Below the pieces are notes generated by a model. The model worked only from the letters and a program-made list of their open reading frames with translations. It was not told where the DNA came from and ran no database searches. A program made the position numbers and the translations under genes. A stretch of 64,000 nucleotides of DNA, taken from positions 208,229 to 272,228 of the forward strand of contig NZ_JACHHP010000003.1 in the NCBI RefSeq assembly GCF_014202825.1. The letters are read 5' to 3'. The stretch comes from Chiayiivirga flava. Its GTDB lineage: Bacteria > Pseudomonadota > Gammaproteobacteria > Xanthomonadales > Xanthomonadaceae. Shown here piece after piece: positions 61,621 through 64,000 of the stretch (the first letter of the stretch is position 1; every line of letters starts with the position of its first letter).

Positions 61621-62982
61621 TCAGCCCAGCAGGATCAGCGTCCCGAGGCCCAGGAAACTGACGAAGCCGATCACGTCCGTGGCGGTGGTCAGCACCACGC
61701 CGCCGGCCAGCGCCGGATCGAGGTTCAGGCGCCGCAGCGTGATCGGCGCCAGCACGCCGACCAGCGCGGCGGCGAGGAAGTTGCTCATCAGCGCGATGCC
61801 GATCACGAGCCCGAGTTTCCAGTCGTGGAACCAGGCCCAGGCCACGCCGCCGACGACGCTGCCGAGGATCAGGCCGTTGACGGAGGCCACGCGCACTTCC
61901 TTCCACACCAGCGCCCTGAGATTGCTCGCGCCGACCTGCCCGAGCGCGAGGCCGCGGATCATCAGCGCCAGCACCTGGGTGCCTGCGTTGCCGCCCATGC
62001 CGGCGACGATGGGCATCAGGATCGCGAGCGCCACCACGCGCTCGAGCGTCTGCGCAAACTGCCCGACCACGGCCGATGCGAGAAATGCGGTCACGAGGTT
62101 CACCGCGAGCCAGATCACCCGCCGCCGCACCGCGCGCGGCACCGGGCTGAAAAGATCCTCGTCCTCGCCCAGACCCGCGGCGCTCAGGGCCTGGTGCTCG
62201 GCGCGTTCGCGGATGATGTCGACCACGTCGTCGATGGTGATGCGGCCGAGCAGGATGTTGTTCTCGTCGACCACGGGTGCCGACAGCCAGTCGTGGTCGG
62301 AAAACTGGTTGGCCACCGTGCTTTCCGGCGTGGTGACCGGAATCGCGGCCTGCTCGTCGTCGATGAGCTCGTTGATCGGCGTCGCCGGCTCGTGCGTGAC
62401 CAGCGCGCTCAGCGCCACACGGCCCAGATACTGGTGGCGGCGGCTCACGACGTACAGATGATCGGTGTGGTCCGGCAGTTCGCCGCGCAGGCGAAGGAAA
62501 CGCAGCACCACGTCGACGGTGGTGTCGGCGCGCACCGTCACCACGTCCGGATTCATCAGGCGGCCCGCGGACTCCTCCGGGAACGACAGCACCTGCTCCA
62601 GCCGCTCGCGGTTGTCGCGATCCATCGACTTGAGCACTTCCTCGATGACCTGGTCGGGCAGGTCTTCGACCAGGTCGGCGAGGTCGTCGATGTCGAGGTC
62701 TTCGACCGCGGCCACCAGTTCGTCCGGATCCATGTCCGCGATGAGGCTTTCGCGCACGTCGTCGCCGACGTGCACCAGCACCTCGCCGTCGTCTTCCGGA
62801 TCGACCAGGCCCCACACCACCTCGCGCTTGCCCGGCGGCAGCGATTCGAGCAGGTTGCCGATCTCGGCCGGCGACAGCGTGTTGACCAGTCGCCGCACCG
62901 GGCCGAGGCGGCCGCTGTCGAGCGCGTCCGACAGCAGACGCAGCTGGCGCGCGGTCTTGTCGTGACGGATGGCGTCGGCCAT
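61621..62982 (-). CDS. mgtE: Magnesium transporter MgtE
   Basis: 453-residue MgtE-type magnesium channel. The N-terminal superhelical domain (about 1-130) includes SPAEIGNLLESLPPGKREVVWGLVDPE. Two CBS domains follow (140-255), which sense cytoplasmic magnesium and close the pore. The C-terminal membrane part has five helices with the pore segments MPIVAGMGGNAGTQVLALMIRG and the final GFVSFLGLGTLIL. All parts are complete. It is a single gene, with no riboswitch recognised upstream. Confidence 0.94.
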   Translation of the reverse strand: MADAIRHDKTARQLRLLSDALDSGRLGPVRRLVNTLSPAEIGNLLESLPPGKREVVWGLVDPEDDGEVLVHVGDDVRESLIADMDPDELVAAVEDLDIDDLADLVEDLPDQVIEEVLKSMDRDNRERLEQVLSFPEESAGRLMNPDVVTVRADTTVDVVLRFLRLRGELPDHTDHLYVVSRRHQYLGRVALSALVTHEPATPINELIDDEQAAIPVTTPESTVANQFSDHDWLSAPVVDENNILLGRITIDDVVDIIRERAEHQALSAAGLGEDEDLFSPVPRAVRRRVIWLAVNLVTAFLASAVVGQFAQTLERVVALAILMPIVAGMGGNAGTQVLALMIRGLALGQVGASNLRALVWKEVRVASVNGLILGSVVGGVAWAWFHDWKLGLVIGIALMSNFLAAALVGVLAPITLRRLNLDPALAGGVVLTTATDVIGFVSFLGLGTLILLG

Positions 62983-63068
62983 GGCGAGATCCGGTGAGGC
63001 TGCGGCGGGCGGGGTAGCGCGGCATTATCCGCGCTGCATCGTGCGCCGCGCCAGCGACGCGTGCGCGA

Positions 63069-64000
63069 TCAGCGCGACGGCGTGGCGGTGGTCGCTGCCG
63101 GCTCGGCAACCGTGCGCGCGGGACGACGTCGCAGGCGCAGCATCGGCCGTTCGACCAGATGCCACGAGGCGATCGCAAGCAGCAGCGCGGCCGGGAACGC
63201 GAACAGGGTGATCTGCGTCGGCGTCGGGGCGCCGAACAGGTGCACCGCGAGCTGCTGCATCGGGAATGCCCACAGATACAGGCCGTACGAATAGTCGCCG
63301 GCGCGGTTGAACCAGAGCAGGTGCCGCGGCACGTACCCGAACCACAATGCGCCGTAGGCCAGCGCCGGAAGGAAGGCGTGCAGGTACCAGTCGGTGCCGT
63401 GCAGCAGCCATGCGATGCCGATCAGCGCGGCGAGGATCCACGCGTTCAGCGGCAGCGATTGTCGCAGCAGCCACGCCACGGCGCCGAGCGCGAACGCGCC
63501 CGCCATCGGCAGGAACGGTTCGAGCCGCAGCAGCGGCAGCGATCCGGGCCACAGCTGCGCGACCAGTGCCAGCAGCAGCAGCGCCGGCAGCGCAAAGCGC
63601 GCCCGCGCCAGCAGCCCGAGCGCGCCGAGCACGGCCAGCCACGCGTACACGCGCACCTCCGCCGGCAGCGTCCACAGCGAGCCGTTGACCGAGCGGCGCG
63701 GGTGCGTCTCGAACACGCCCGGCAAGGTCCATTGCATGTCGATCGGGAAGCGCAGGTTGTGGGTGATGTAGCGCCAGGTCTCGGCATGCGAGAAATACGC
63801 GCCGCGGTCCAGCGTGGTGACCGCGGCCCCGAGCACCAGCGCCGACAGGACGAGGCACGCCGCATACCCGGGCACGATGCGCAGCGCACGCGCCGCGAGG
63901 AACGCGCCCAGTTCGCGCCGCCGCAGCCAGCTGCCGGTGACGAGGAACCCGCTGATCACGAAAAACACGTAGACCGCGATGCTGCCGGCATAGACGCCCA
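63069..64000 (-). CDS. Acyltransferase 3 family membrane protein, 5' part beyond the window
   Basis: The minus-strand frame runs off the window end, so the N-terminus is missing. The visible 309 codons contain the Acyl_transf_3 hallmark VFFVISGFLVTGS, the segment FLAARALRIVPGYAACLVLS, several membrane helices, and the C-terminal YSYGLYLWAFPMQQL followed by SWHLVERPMLRL. Such proteins O-acetylate surface polysaccharides or lipopolysaccharide, moving acyl groups from cytoplasmic acetyl-CoA. The frame remains open through 64000, so the true start lies outside. Confidence 0.85.
   Translation of the reverse strand, partial: GVYAGSIAVYVFFVISGFLVTGSWLRRRELGAFLAARALRIVPGYAACLVLSALVLGAAVTTLDRGAYFSHAETWRYITHNLRFPIDMQWTLPGVFETHPRRSVNGSLWTLPAEVRVYAWLAVLGALGLLARARFALPALLLLALVAQLWPGSLPLLRLEPFLPMAGAFALGAVAWLLRQSLPLNAWILAALIGIAWLLHGTDWYLHAFLPALAYGALWFGYVPRHLLWFNRAGDYSYGLYLWAFPMQQLAVHLFGAPTPTQITLFAFPAALLLAIASWHLVERPMLRLRRRPARTVAEPAATTATPSR

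Noticed and set aside
1-64000. tRNA or rRNA genes
   Set aside because: No T-loop GGTTCGAATCC-type sequence with a matching cloverleaf and no conserved rRNA segment was found by eye. A tRNA scan would settle this.

Overview
This window is high-GC chromosomal DNA with codon use and gene families typical of a gammaproteobacterium of the Lysobacterales (Xanthomonadales), most like the Rhodanobacteraceae/Dokdonella side of that group. That placement is an inference. It rests on the GC content, the REP-type hairpins, the many secreted beta-propeller proteins, and a recurrent C-terminal IF-x-DGFE motif on otherwise unrelated exported proteins. No rRNA or tRNA gene was recognised.

Layout. 0.1-14.8 kb is backbone: methionine salvage (mtnA), a glycosyltransferase/GtrA pair, an aidB-like acyl-CoA dehydrogenase overlapping an M23 peptidase and a DUF1615 lipoprotein, a PQQ-type sugar dehydrogenase lipoprotein, an M3 peptidase (dcp), a divergent serine hydrolase and an exported amidohydrolase. 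14.8-22.3 kb is an accessory island with clearly lower GC in parts. It holds a translationally coupled AAA ATPase plus small PD-(D/E)XK-like protein (candidate defence pair), a 1.3-kb cluster of CCCGGGTCAGAGTGCAATT repeats with two tiny ORFs, a cysteine-rich secreted peptide, an Mrr-type nuclease with a coiled-coil N-terminus, and a small membrane protein overlapping an M48-like metallopeptidase. No integrase or transposase is visible.

22.3-38.8 kb returns to backbone: a delta-60 propeller protein, a lipoprotein, an exported intradiol dioxygenase with cytochrome b561 divergent from an ECF sigma/FecR pair, REP elements, two paralogous roughly 100-residue secreted proteins (29.5 and 38.5 kb) that share upstream sequence blocks, a Big/DUF11-type secreted protein, and a pair of lipoproteins, one an alpha/beta hydrolase with a large coiled-coil insertion. 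38.8-64 kb holds a DUF1579 protein, a TrmY-family methyltransferase overlapping an MFS exporter, several exported proteins (RCC1, subtilase, delta-60, P-domain/FG-GAP, HAF), two GGDEF diguanylate cyclases with different sensor parts, a CadC-like membrane regulator with TPRs, MgtE, and an acyltransferase cut by the window end.

Two themes stand out. One is the large exported repertoire carrying the DGFE tail: nine proteins here, eight of them at or near the C-terminus and one internal. The other is the accessory island, whose first two genes look like an ATPase-nuclease conflict system that I cannot match to a named type.
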